Below, in pieces: positions 1-5,259 of a DNA stretch of 5,259 nt. A program made the position numbers and the translations under genes. Location of the stretch: contig JAEWDG010000322.1 of NCBI GenBank assembly GCA_023390215.1, forward strand, positions 1 to 5,259. Direction: 5' to 3'. The notes under the pieces are model-generated. The model searched no databases and had not been told where the DNA came from. It worked only from the letters and a program-made list of their open reading frames with translations. Numbering within the stretch: position 1 is the first letter of the stretch; each line of letters opens with the position of its first letter. The stretch comes from Bacteroidota bacterium (GTDB lineage Bacteria; Bacteroidota; Bacteroidia; Chitinophagales; Chitinophagaceae).

Positions 1-2
1 CC

Positions 3-917
3 ATCTATGCAGATGAGCATACAGCACAAGTCTATGATGAGCTTCTGCGCTCGCCCGAAAACATTGAAGGGGAAAAACAGGCGCTTACATTCACTTATGC
101 AATGTCGAAGGATGAATACCTGGAAAGGTTAGCCGGAATCGAGTCACATATTCATCGTGGCGATTGTTATGAATTAAATTTTTGTCAGCATTTTTATGCA
201 ACGGATACCAGGATCGATCCTTATCAGGCCTATCTTGATCTTACCAGGATCTCACCCAATCCTTATGCCGCCCTCTACCGGCTGAATGATAAATATTGTG
301 TTTGCGCAAGCCCGGAGAGATTTTTAAAAAAGCAGGGTGACAAACTTATCTCAGAGCCGATCAAAGGAACTTCGGGAAGATCGCCTTCTCCGGAGGAAGA
401 TGAAAAGCTCAAACAGGCGCTTCAGCATAGCGAAAAAGACAGATCCGAAAATGTAATGATCGTTGATCTGGTTCGCAACGACCTGAGCATGGTCTGCACC
501 GAAGGTTCGGTTGCAGTACCCTCTCTGTCTGAAGTACGCAGCTTCCCGCGTGTTCACCATCTGGTGAGTACCATAACCGGAAATGTTTCAAATGAGACAT
601 CTTTCTCAGCCATTATGCAGGCTTGTTTTCCTATGGGTTCCATGACGGGTGCGCCAAAGAAAAAAGTGCTGGAACTGATCCGCGAATTTGAACGCGAACC
701 AAGAGGTTTGTTTTCAGGAACGATCGGTTATATCAATCCCGATGGTGATTTCGATTTCAATGTGGTGATCAGAAGCCTGATGTATGATGGAACAAAAAAA
801 GTGATTTCATGTAAGACAGGAGGTGGAATTACTGCAGGTAGCTCTGCAGAGGATGAATACAACGAGTCATTATTAAAGGCAGAAGCGATCATGAAGATCT
901 TTTCCGCAGATCAGTGA
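3..917 (+). CDS. pabB: Aminodeoxychorismate synthase component I (PabB), 5'-truncated by window edge
   Basis: PabB aminates chorismate to 4-amino-4-deoxychorismate, the precursor of p-aminobenzoate for folate, in the cytoplasm with a glutamine amidotransferase partner (PabA). About 304 C-terminal residues are present. The frame is open to the left edge, so the ATG at 102 is internal and roughly 100 or more N-terminal residues are missing. Chorismate-binding-domain motifs appear in order: GDCYELNFCQ, SPERFL, EPIKGTSGR (Lys codon 363-365), ENVMIVDLVRNDLS, SFPRVHHLVSTI, FPMGSMTGAPKKK, GLFSGTIGYI, DFNVVIRSL and GGGITAGSSAEDEY. The PIKGT lysine is the covalent nucleophile of PabB. Anthranilate synthase (TrpE) normally has Ala there (PIAGT), and this is the main reason for preferring PabB. 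The missing N-terminus prevents checking for a fused PabA or PabC domain there; nothing is fused at the C-terminus. The gene converges on the transglycosylase gene with a 7-bp overlap. A salicylate or isochorismate synthase is less likely because of the PabB-type lysine motif. Confidence 0.9.
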   Translation: MYADEHTAQVYDELLRSPENIEGEKQALTFTYAMSKDEYLERLAGIESHIHRGDCYELNFCQHFYATDTRIDPYQAYLDLTRISPNPYAALYRLNDKYCVCASPERFLKKQGDKLISEPIKGTSGRSPSPEEDEKLKQALQHSEKDRSENVMIVDLVRNDLSMVCTEGSVAVPSLSEVRSFPRVHHLVSTITGNVSNETSFSAIMQACFPMGSMTGAPKKKVLELIREFEREPRGLFSGTIGYINPDGDFDFNVVIRSLMYDGTKKVISCKTGGGITAGSSAEDEYNESLLKAEAIMKIFSADQ

Positions 918-2101
918 CGGTATTTCCTGTTAGATGATTTGGGATGTGAAGGATATACCGTTTTATTATTTGGAATCTGGCTATCGTCCAGCATTATTTG
1001 TACACATTCATTCAGGATCTGGTAGCGGTTTGCCTGGAACAACTCCATTTTATCTGCAGGCAAACGAAGTTCATACTGACCATTAGCAGCGATACGGTTA
1101 TCAAAGTCCGGATTGTATTTATTGAACTCAAGAATGTTCATGGACAAATTTTTAGCGATCACTGCTGAGAGATATTTCCCGGATAATGTAATCACTGCTG
1201 ATCCATTCATTTCTTCATCTGTAAGCTTCACCTGATTATCGTAGGGGTTTCCCAGCCCTCCCGGTTTGAAATATCCTGTTCCACCGGAAGCTAACAGGTT
1301 TCCTCCTCCCGTTTCCATTACATAATGCGTAGCAATAAATTTCTTTACATGATTTCTGCTTTCTTCCGGAAGATAATACTGTAACTGCCAGAAATTTTTG
1401 CTTCCGCTTTTTTTGATTGCAGAATAAACCCTGCCCGGTCCGCCATTATATGCTGCGATTACCAACAACCAATCGTGCATTTGCTGATAGAGATAAAGCA
1501 GGTAACGTGCAGCCGCATGCGTACTCTTGATATAATCCCTGCGTTCATCATAGGCAGGGGTCACTACAAGGCCATAATCGCGCGCAGTATAAGGCATAAA
1601 CTGCCAGGGGCCGCCTGCACCTACATTACTCGTAGCTCCGGTGTTCAGGTTACTTTCTATAACCGCGAGATATTTCATTTCACGTGGTATTCCGTATTGC
1701 AAAAAGATCTGGTCGATCAGGTTGAAATAAGGGACACCCCAGGATTTCATTTTAACCAGCGAACTGCCATGTGCCCTGAGATAATCCTGCATGAAAGATT
1801 CAGCATAAGGATTGACCTGCGATGAATAGGGAAGGGCGGGGTTATAACTGTATTTTGAAAACAGGTTTTTGAAACCATACTTCGTAAACTGGTTCAGATA
1901 CTGAACGGTTTCTTTACGGGGCGTAGTTTTTTCTTTTATAACCTCTTCGATCAACTGGTTCTCCGAACTGGTATCCACAGCCACCGGGTCCTGTGTCACT
2001 GAGGGTTCTTCCTGAGCAAAAGATTTTTCAACCGGGAGCACACACCAGAAAATGATGCTTAGTAAAAAAGCTGATTTAATATGTTTCCTCGTATCGGTCA
2101 A
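911..2101 (-). CDS. Secreted lytic transglycosylase, SLT domain (MltD-like)
   Basis: Predicted periplasmic murein lytic transglycosylase that cleaves the MurNAc-GlcNAc bond to leave 1,6-anhydroMurNAc ends, acting in cell-wall turnover. The protein has 396 residues. Residues 1-30 look like a type I signal peptide: a basic start, a hydrophobic run AFLLSIIFWCVL, and cleavage near SFA-Q. I see no good lipobox, unlike lipoprotein MltD. A low-complexity linker follows (about 31-65). The SLT domain lies around 125-245, with catalytic Glu149 in VIESNLN, then GAGGPWQFMP (161-170) and AYNGGPGRV (217-225). Residues 305-357 resemble the degenerate LysM-like region after the SLT domain in many Bacteroidota MltD proteins, though I cannot confirm a true LysM. 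The C-terminus is basic. The start is TTG at 2101-2099. No ATG or GTG occurs in frame between it and the upstream stop at 2135-2137, and the signal peptide begins directly after it. It lies 1 bp from the gatA stop (TAG-G-TTG), suggesting coupled translation. Function is confident; the exact subfamily is less so. Confidence 0.88.
   Translation of the reverse strand: MTDTRKHIKSAFLLSIIFWCVLPVEKSFAQEEPSVTQDPVAVDTSSENQLIEEVIKEKTTPRKETVQYLNQFTKYGFKNLFSKYSYNPALPYSSQVNPYAESFMQDYLRAHGSSLVKMKSWGVPYFNLIDQIFLQYGIPREMKYLAVIESNLNTGATSNVGAGGPWQFMPYTARDYGLVVTPAYDERRDYIKSTHAAARYLLYLYQQMHDWLLVIAAYNGGPGRVYSAIKKSGSKNFWQLQYYLPEESRNHVKKFIATHYVMETGGGNLLASGGTGYFKPGGLGNPYDNQVKLTDEEMNGSAVITLSGKYLSAVIAKNLSMNILEFNKYNPDFDNRIAANGQYELRLPADKMELFQANRYQILNECVQIMLDDSQIPNNKTVYPSHPKSSNRKYRH
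917..971 (+). terminator. Probable intrinsic terminator of pabB, inside the converging gene
   Basis: An imperfect inverted repeat begins at the last base of the pabB stop codon. ACGGTAT (917-923) pairs with ATACCGT (955-961). After one T-T mismatch, TCCT (925-928) pairs with AGGA (950-953), giving 11 pairs around a 21-nt loop. The descending arm runs straight into TTTATTATTT (962-971), which fits a rho-independent terminator on the + strand. On the minus strand no T tract follows, so it would work in one direction only. The whole element lies in the last codons of the transglycosylase gene. The loop is long and the tail is interrupted by A, so efficiency may be modest. Confidence 0.55.
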
Positions 2102-2102
2102 C

Positions 2103-3512
2103 CTATAAAACGGATTTTGAGATCCTGAGCAAATTTACGTCATCTCCGCGGCGGGTGATAATCTGGAGCCCGAAAGGCATGTTATTGCTGTGTTTAAATC
2201 CCGGAACAGCAATAGCAGGAACGGCAACCAGGTTAGCATACACGGTAAAGATATCAGCCAGATAAACAGACAAGGGATCTTTCGCCCTGCTCCCTATAGG
2301 ATAGGCCGTGGTGGGAGCGTTTGGAAGGAGCATAAAATCTACTTCCCTGAAAACCTGTTCGATATGATCTTTCAAAATTCGTCTTACCTGTTGCGCTTTT
2401 TGATAATATGCATCGTAATAACCTGCGCTTAGTACAAAACTTCCCAGCATTATACGTTTTTTTACTTCTTTTCCGAAACCGCGGCTCCGGTTCCGCTTGT
2501 AAAAGCGGGTAAGATCCACACCGTTAGCCTCTTCCCTGTAGCCGTAGCGAATTCCATCATAGCGGGAAAGATTGCTGCTCGCTTCTGCAGTGGTTAATAC
2601 ATAATAAGCAGGAACGATATAATCAATCAACGGAAAATCAAATACCTTAATGATATGGCCGGAATTTTCAAGCTCCTTTATTTTCGTTTTTATTGCCGCC
2701 CTGATTTCAGGATCAAGTGAGTTATGTTCCAGCATTTCACGGAAATAGCCAAACGCAGGTTTTTCAGAGAGTTCCGGCGTTGATTGCCGGCTTTGATTCA
2801 TCGTCGTATCCATTTTATCCGGTTTTGAGATAACTCCAAAAACCTGTTCCAGATCTTCAATGGATGTAGCGAAAATTCCAATCTGGTCAAATGATGATGC
2901 ATAGGCAATAAGGCCGTAACGCGAAACCATTCCATAGCCGGGCTTGAAGCCGATGATGCCACAGAAATCTGCAGGCTGCCGAACCGATCCTCCGGTATCA
3001 GAGCCGAGACTGACCATGCATTGCCCCGTCTGCACGGCTACAGCACTTCCTCCCGAAGATCCACCGGGAACCATGTTATTACCTATGCCATTTATAACCG
3101 GACCATAATAAGAATTCTCGTTGCTGCTTCCCATCGCGAATTCATCACAATTGCAGGAGCCAATAATTATGGCTTCCTCCTCAATTAAAAATTTCAAAGC
3201 GGAAGCAGTATACAGAGATTCAAATCCTTCAAGCATTTTTGAGGCTGCGGATACAACATGACCCTCGTAACAAATCACGTCTTTAATTCCGATCACCACC
3301 CCATGCAGGGATTTCATGGGTTCGCCTTTCGCCCGATGTTGATCCAGTTGTCTGGCACGCGCCCGCGCGGATTCAGAAAACACAGAAACAAATGCATTGA
3401 GGTGATTTTTGTTACTTATCTGGTTCAGATAATGTTCAACCACTTCACTGCAGGTTATAGACTGCGTCCTTAATTGTTGATGATAATCAGGTATACCTTT
3501 ATAGCAGAACAT
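2103..3512 (-). CDS. gatA: Asp-tRNA(Asn)/Glu-tRNA(Gln) amidotransferase subunit A
   Basis: GatA is the glutaminase subunit of the GatCAB complex. It releases ammonia from glutamine, and GatB uses it to convert misacylated Glu-tRNA(Gln) and/or Asp-tRNA(Asn) to the amide form. The protein has 469 residues and is cytoplasmic. The amidase-signature Ser-cisSer-Lys triad is intact: Lys77 in GIKD, cis-Ser152 in GGSSGGS, and Ser176 in GSDTGGSVRQP. The 75- and 24-residue spacings equal those of the characterised Staphylococcus aureus GatA (K79/S154/S178). The GatA-type signature NCDEFAMGSSNENS (121-134) and the later blocks AEASSNLSRYDG, RIMLGSFVLSAGYYDAYY and PFGLQI separate it from generic amidases. 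It ends slightly early (DDVNLLRISKSVL), within family variation. The ATG at 3512 gives the usual N-terminus (short lead, then DYHQQLR). tatA lies upstream and the transglycosylase gene follows after 1 bp. gatB and gatC are not in the window, and scattered gat genes are common in Bacteroidota. Confidence 0.95.
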   Translation of the reverse strand: MFCYKGIPDYHQQLRTQSITCSEVVEHYLNQISNKNHLNAFVSVFSESARARARQLDQHRAKGEPMKSLHGVVIGIKDVICYEGHVVSAASKMLEGFESLYTASALKFLIEEEAIIIGSCNCDEFAMGSSNENSYYGPVINGIGNNMVPGGSSGGSAVAVQTGQCMVSLGSDTGGSVRQPADFCGIIGFKPGYGMVSRYGLIAYASSFDQIGIFATSIEDLEQVFGVISKPDKMDTTMNQSRQSTPELSEKPAFGYFREMLEHNSLDPEIRAAIKTKIKELENSGHIIKVFDFPLIDYIVPAYYVLTTAEASSNLSRYDGIRYGYREEANGVDLTRFYKRNRSRGFGKEVKKRIMLGSFVLSAGYYDAYYQKAQQVRRILKDHIEQVFREVDFMLLPNAPTTAYPIGSRAKDPLSVYLADIFTVYANLVAVPAIAVPGFKHSNNMPFGLQIITRRGDDVNLLRISKSVL

Positions 3513-3516
3513 GCTT

Positions 3517-3568
3517 AAAAATAAATTAGCCGAAGCAGGTTCCTTTAGCAGGAATACAACTTCGGCTA
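3517..3568 (-). terminator. Hairpin with U-rich tail between tatA and gatA (terminator or leader structure)
   Basis: Read on the minus strand, TAGCCGAAG (3568-3560) pairs perfectly with CTTCGGCTA (3535-3527). Inside it, TTCCT (3554-3550) pairs with AGGAA (3544-3540) around the loop GCTAA. The outer arm is followed by ATTTATTTTT (3526-3517). This has the form of an intrinsic terminator for tatA, but the tail ends only 4 nt before the gatA ATG. It could therefore instead be an attenuator or a structured leader of gatA. On the + strand the tail would be TCTTAAAACA, which is not terminator-like. The structure is certain at the sequence level; its role is inferred. Confidence 0.6.
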
Positions 3569-3589
3569 GATCTTAAAACAAAAAATTAG

Positions 3590-3838
3590 TTATTGCGAAA
3601 CCTGCTGCTGCTGAGATTGCTTGGGCTGATTGTCCTTCTCGCGGATTCCCTCTTCAATTTCACTGCGTACATTGGATTTGGCATCGTTGAATTCACGGAT
3701 ACCACGTCCCAGGCCGCGCATTAATTCGGGAATTTTTTTGCCACCGAACAACAGTAAAGCAATGATCACTATGAAGATCCATTCGCTTCCTCCGGGCATT
3801 GACAGGAGAAGCACAGGTTGCATTGATGAAATAATCAT
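3590..3838 (-). CDS. tatA: Sec-independent (Tat) translocase subunit TatA
   Basis: TatA forms the membrane translocation element of the twin-arginine pathway, which exports folded proteins recruited by TatC. The protein is 82 residues, usual for the family. It has a short N-terminus, one transmembrane helix (about 17-32, [15 protein letters not shown]), the family signature [10 protein letters not shown] (30-39), an amphipathic helix [18 protein letters not shown] (40-57), and a charged, Gln-rich tail ending QSQQQQVSQ. The Phe-Gly hinge is present, and the protein has the single-TatA form usual in Bacteroidota rather than a TatB form. ATG at 3838 gives the longest frame. Met6 (3823) would give an N-terminus closer to typical relatives, and Met14 sits at the helix boundary, so the start is uncertain by a few residues. 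The gene lies after the rplS terminator and before gatA in the same orientation. tatC is not in the window. Confidence 0.93.
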   Translation of the reverse strand: MIISSMQPVLLLSMPGGSEWIFIVIIALLLFGGKKIPELMRGLGRGIREFNDAKSNVRSEIEEGIREKDNQPKQSQQQQVSQ

Positions 3839-3855
3839 GATCGGAATTTGAAAAG

Positions 3856-3863
3856 TAAAGATA
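3856..3863 (-). promoter_or_regulatory. Candidate -7 box for tatA
   Basis: Minus-strand TATCTTTA matches the Bacteroidota -7 consensus TAnnTTTG at all but the last base. It lies 17 nt upstream of the tatA ATG, which would leave a leader of about ten nucleotides. No clear TTTG/TTG -33 element is visible at the usual distance upstream. A promoter is needed here because the strong rplS terminator lies just upstream, but this match alone is weak. Confidence 0.3.
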
Positions 3864-3894
3864 CTATGTTTTGATTTGGGCTCTCTTGTTTGAA

Positions 3895-3949
3895 CCCTTT
3901 ATTTGTTTGTTTAACGCGGGTTTAACCCAGGATAAACTGAATAAAAGGG
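3895..3949. repeat. Nested inverted repeats with a 7-bp direct repeat
   Basis: This stretch lies in the 148-bp gap between tatA and rplS. CCCTTTATT (3895-3903) is inverted as AATAAAAGGG (3940-3949, one bulged A). Inside, GTTTA (3909-3913) is inverted as TAAAC (3933-3937). At the centre GGGTT (3918-3922) and AACCC (3924-3928) flank a single T. GTTTAAC also occurs twice directly (3909-3915 and 3920-3926), 11 bp apart. The repeats are read directly from the sequence. A role as operator or leader structure for tatA is a guess, and AT-rich intergenic DNA can give such patterns by chance. Confidence 0.35.
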
Positions 3950-3950
3950 C

Positions 3951-3980
3951 AAGAAAAAAGCGGAACCCGGTTCCGCTTTT
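3951..3980 (-). terminator. Intrinsic terminator of rplS
   Basis: On the minus strand, starting 6 nt after the rplS stop codon, AAAAGCGGAACC (3980-3969) is followed by one G and then its exact complement GGTTCCGCTTTT (3967-3956). In practice this makes a 10-bp stem with a short GC loop. The T run continues to TTTTTTCTT (3959-3951). The GC-rich core, flanking A and T runs and position right after the gene make this a textbook rho-independent terminator. On the + strand the distal arm is followed by TTTTATTATTTT, so it may also stop antisense transcription. Confidence 0.88.
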
Positions 3981-3986
3981 ATTATT

Positions 3987-4358
3987 TTAAGCTTTTGCTT
4001 TTGAGGCAACAGCCATTCTTTTTTCTTTAATACGCGCACTCTTACCGCTTCTTTCACGCAGGTAGTACAGTTTAGCGCGATTAACACGACCAACTTTGTT
4101 TAACACCACGCTCTCAATGTTTGGAGAGTTGGCAGGAAAAAGACGTTCAACACCAACACCATCGCTGATTTTGCGAACAGTAAAGGTTGCAGTAAGTCCC
4201 TGACCCTGGCGTTTGATCACATCGCCTTTAAAGCTCTGGATACGCTCTTTGGAACCTTCAACAATACGGTAGTTAACCGTGATATTATCACCAGCTTTGA
4301 AAGCGGGAAGACTTGCTTTTTTGGTAAGTTGTTCGTGAACAAATGCTATAGCGTTCAT
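3987..4358 (-). CDS. rplS: 50S ribosomal protein L19
   Basis: L19 is a component of the large ribosomal subunit near the 30S-50S interface. The 123-residue protein starts [14 protein letters not shown] and shows the family core in order: [15 protein letters not shown] (19-33), [15 protein letters not shown] (40-54), [20 protein letters not shown] (56-75), then [36 protein letters not shown] (78-113). A short basic tail, [10 protein letters not shown], makes it slightly longer than the roughly 115 residues of the Escherichia coli protein. ATG at 4358 is the only sensible start; only a weak AGAG lies upstream, as usual in Bacteroidota. Unlike the E. coli rpsP-rimM-trmD-rplS operon, it is not next to trmD here. 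It has its own promoter-like sequence upstream and a strong terminator downstream, so it is probably a single-gene unit. Confidence 0.97.
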   Translation of the reverse strand: MNAIAFVHEQLTKKASLPAFKAGDNITVNYRIVEGSKERIQSFKGDVIKRQGQGLTATFTVRKISDGVGVERLFPANSPNIESVVLNKVGRVNRAKLYYLRERSGKSARIKEKRMAVASKAKA

Positions 4359-4380
4359 CTCTTAATTTTTTAACGGACGG

Positions 4381-4388
4381 CAAAGGTA
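4381..4388 (-). promoter_or_regulatory. Bacteroidota-type -7 promoter box for rplS
   Basis: Minus-strand TACCTTTG is an exact match to the Bacteroidota sigma-ABfr -7 consensus TAnnTTTG. It ends 22 nt upstream of the rplS ATG in the 89-bp gap after rny, which predicts a leader of roughly 15-20 nt. I cannot pick out a clear -33 TTG-type element; the upstream DNA is T-rich. The exact match and correct position make this the best-supported promoter in the window. Confidence 0.65.
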
Positions 4389-4447
4389 GGAGAAAAATTG
4401 AGAAATCGGAAGTTTATATCTGAAATCTTTGAAATTATCCTAACTCC

Positions 4448-5259
4448 TTAACGTGCAATATTTACGGCCCTTTTTTCACGGATAACAGTAACCTTGATCT
4501 GGCCGGGGAAGGTCATTTCCGTCTGTATTTTCTGGGCAATCTCAAAACTCAGTTTATCGCTATCGTTATCGGTAACCTTATCGGCCTCCACAATAACCCT
4601 GAGTTCCCGGCCCGCCTGGATGGCATAAGCTTTTTCAACGCCGGTATAGCCGAGGGCCAGATTTTCAAGGTCTTTGATACGCTGCAGATATTGCTGCATG
4701 ATTTCCCTGCGTGCTCCCGGCCTTGCACCACTGATGGCATCACAAGCCTGGATAATCGGAGAAATTACGTACTGCATTTCCACTTCATCATGGTGAGCCG
4801 CAATTGCATTTACTACCGCAGGGTTTTCTCCATATTTCTCAGCAAGTTTTCCGCCCAGCAATGCATGGCTTAGTTCCGTTTCTTCATCGGGCACCTTGCC
4901 GATATCGTGCAGAAGTCCGGCTCTTTTTGCAAGCTTCGGGTTCATGCCGAGTTCAGCCGCCATGATCGCACAAAGATTAGCCGTTTCGCGGCTGTGCATC
5001 AACAGGTTTTGACCATAAGAAGAACGGAAACGCATTCTTCCAACCATACGCACCAGCTCTTTATGCAATCCATGGATACCCAGTTCAATTATTGTGCGCT
5101 CGCCGATCTCCATAACCTGGTCTTCCAGCTGGCGCTTGGTTTTTTCTACCACTTCCTCAATACGCGCCGGGTGAATACGGCCGTCAGCAACAAACCTTTG
5201 CAAAGAGAGACGTGCAAATTCCCGGCGCAAAGGATCAAAAGACGAAAGCACAATCGCTT
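4448..5259 (-). CDS. rny: Ribonuclease Y, C-terminal half (cut by window edge)
   Basis: RNase Y is a membrane-anchored endoribonuclease that initiates mRNA decay. About 270 C-terminal residues are present of a protein that is usually about 520. The frame stays open to the right edge (residues AIV precede LSSFDPLRR), so the GTG at 5251 is internal. The N-terminal membrane anchor, coiled coil and KH domain are missing from view. Visible, numbering from that GTG: the post-KH segment [31 protein letters not shown] reported as residues 3-33, then the HD-domain metal ligands His86 (HSRET), His115-Asp116 (LLHDIGK) and the AAHHDEVE motif at 151-158, Asp171 in [16 protein letters not shown], and the family C-terminus [13 protein letters not shown] (247-259). 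Only RNase Y joins these segments, so other HD phosphohydrolases are unlikely. It is codirectional with rplS across an 89-bp gap without an obvious terminator, so some read-through into rplS is possible. Confidence 0.95.
   Translation of the reverse strand, partial: AIVLSSFDPLRREFARLSLQRFVADGRIHPARIEEVVEKTKRQLEDQVMEIGERTIIELGIHGLHKELVRMVGRMRFRSSYGQNLLMHSRETANLCAIMAAELGMNPKLAKRAGLLHDIGKVPDEETELSHALLGGKLAEKYGENPAVVNAIAAHHDEVEMQYVISPIIQACDAISGARPGARREIMQQYLQRIKDLENLALGYTGVEKAYAIQAGRELRVIVEADKVTDNDSDKLSFEIAQKIQTEMTFPGQIKVTVIREKRAVNIAR

Noticed and set aside
896..912. Small inverted repeat GATCT...AGATC as a terminator for the transglycosylase gene
   Set aside because: It has only 5 bp of stem and no T run after it on the minus strand.
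3..917. Anthranilate synthase component I (TrpE) as identity of the left-edge gene
   Set aside because: The motif is PIKGT with the PabB catalytic lysine rather than the TrpE-type PIAGT, and no trp genes are adjacent in view.
1475..1825. 116-residue open frame on the + strand inside the transglycosylase gene
   Set aside because: It lies opposite the SLT-domain coding region, has no recognisable domain, and is a shadow of a well-supported gene.
2103..3512. Generic amidase or exported peptidoglycan amidase linked to Tat
   Set aside because: There is no signal peptide, and the DEFAMGSSNENS block and the K77/S152/S176 spacing are those of GatA.
3630..3851. 73-residue + strand frame opposite tatA
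   Set aside because: It is antisense to a clear TatA, and its hydrophobic and Pro/Arg content follows from the reverse strand of tatA.
1..5259. Mobile element, CRISPR array, toxin-antitoxin, defence or other novel system
   Set aside because: All long reading frames are recognised housekeeping families, composition looks even, and no array-like repeats or transposase or integrase motifs are visible.

Overview
The window reads as ordinary chromosome from a Bacteroidota bacterium, plausibly of the Chitinophagales/Sphingobacteriales type. The evidence is the form of RNase Y, GatA and TatA, a perfect TAnnTTTG promoter -7 box upstream of rplS, weak or absent Shine-Dalgarno sequences, and moderate GC. 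The phylum call is fairly firm. The order is a guess from remembered family sequences.

Layout from left to right: the C-terminal three quarters of a + strand chorismate-utilising enzyme (pabB, cut by the left edge) converges on a block of five minus-strand genes. In their own direction of transcription these are rny (cut by the right edge), rplS, tatA, gatA and a secreted lytic transglycosylase of the MltD type. pabB and the transglycosylase gene overlap by 7 bp at their stop codons. The apparent pabB terminator lies inside the last codons of the transglycosylase gene. gatA and the transglycosylase gene are separated by 1 bp and look translationally coupled. rplS has its own promoter and a strong intrinsic terminator, so it is probably mainly a single-gene transcript. 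tatA and gatA are separated by a 77-bp gap holding a large hairpin with a U-rich tail.

Functionally the window is housekeeping: folate precursor synthesis (PabB), RNA decay (RNase Y), ribosome structure (L19), Tat protein export (TatA), tRNA-dependent amide formation (GatA) and peptidoglycan turnover (lytic transglycosylase). The genes do not form one pathway. No mobile element, CRISPR array, tRNA, rRNA, toxin-antitoxin or defence module is visible, and I see no convincing new system. What merits a second look is mostly regulatory: the hairpin against the gatA start codon, the terminator buried in a converging gene, and nested repeats upstream of tatA.
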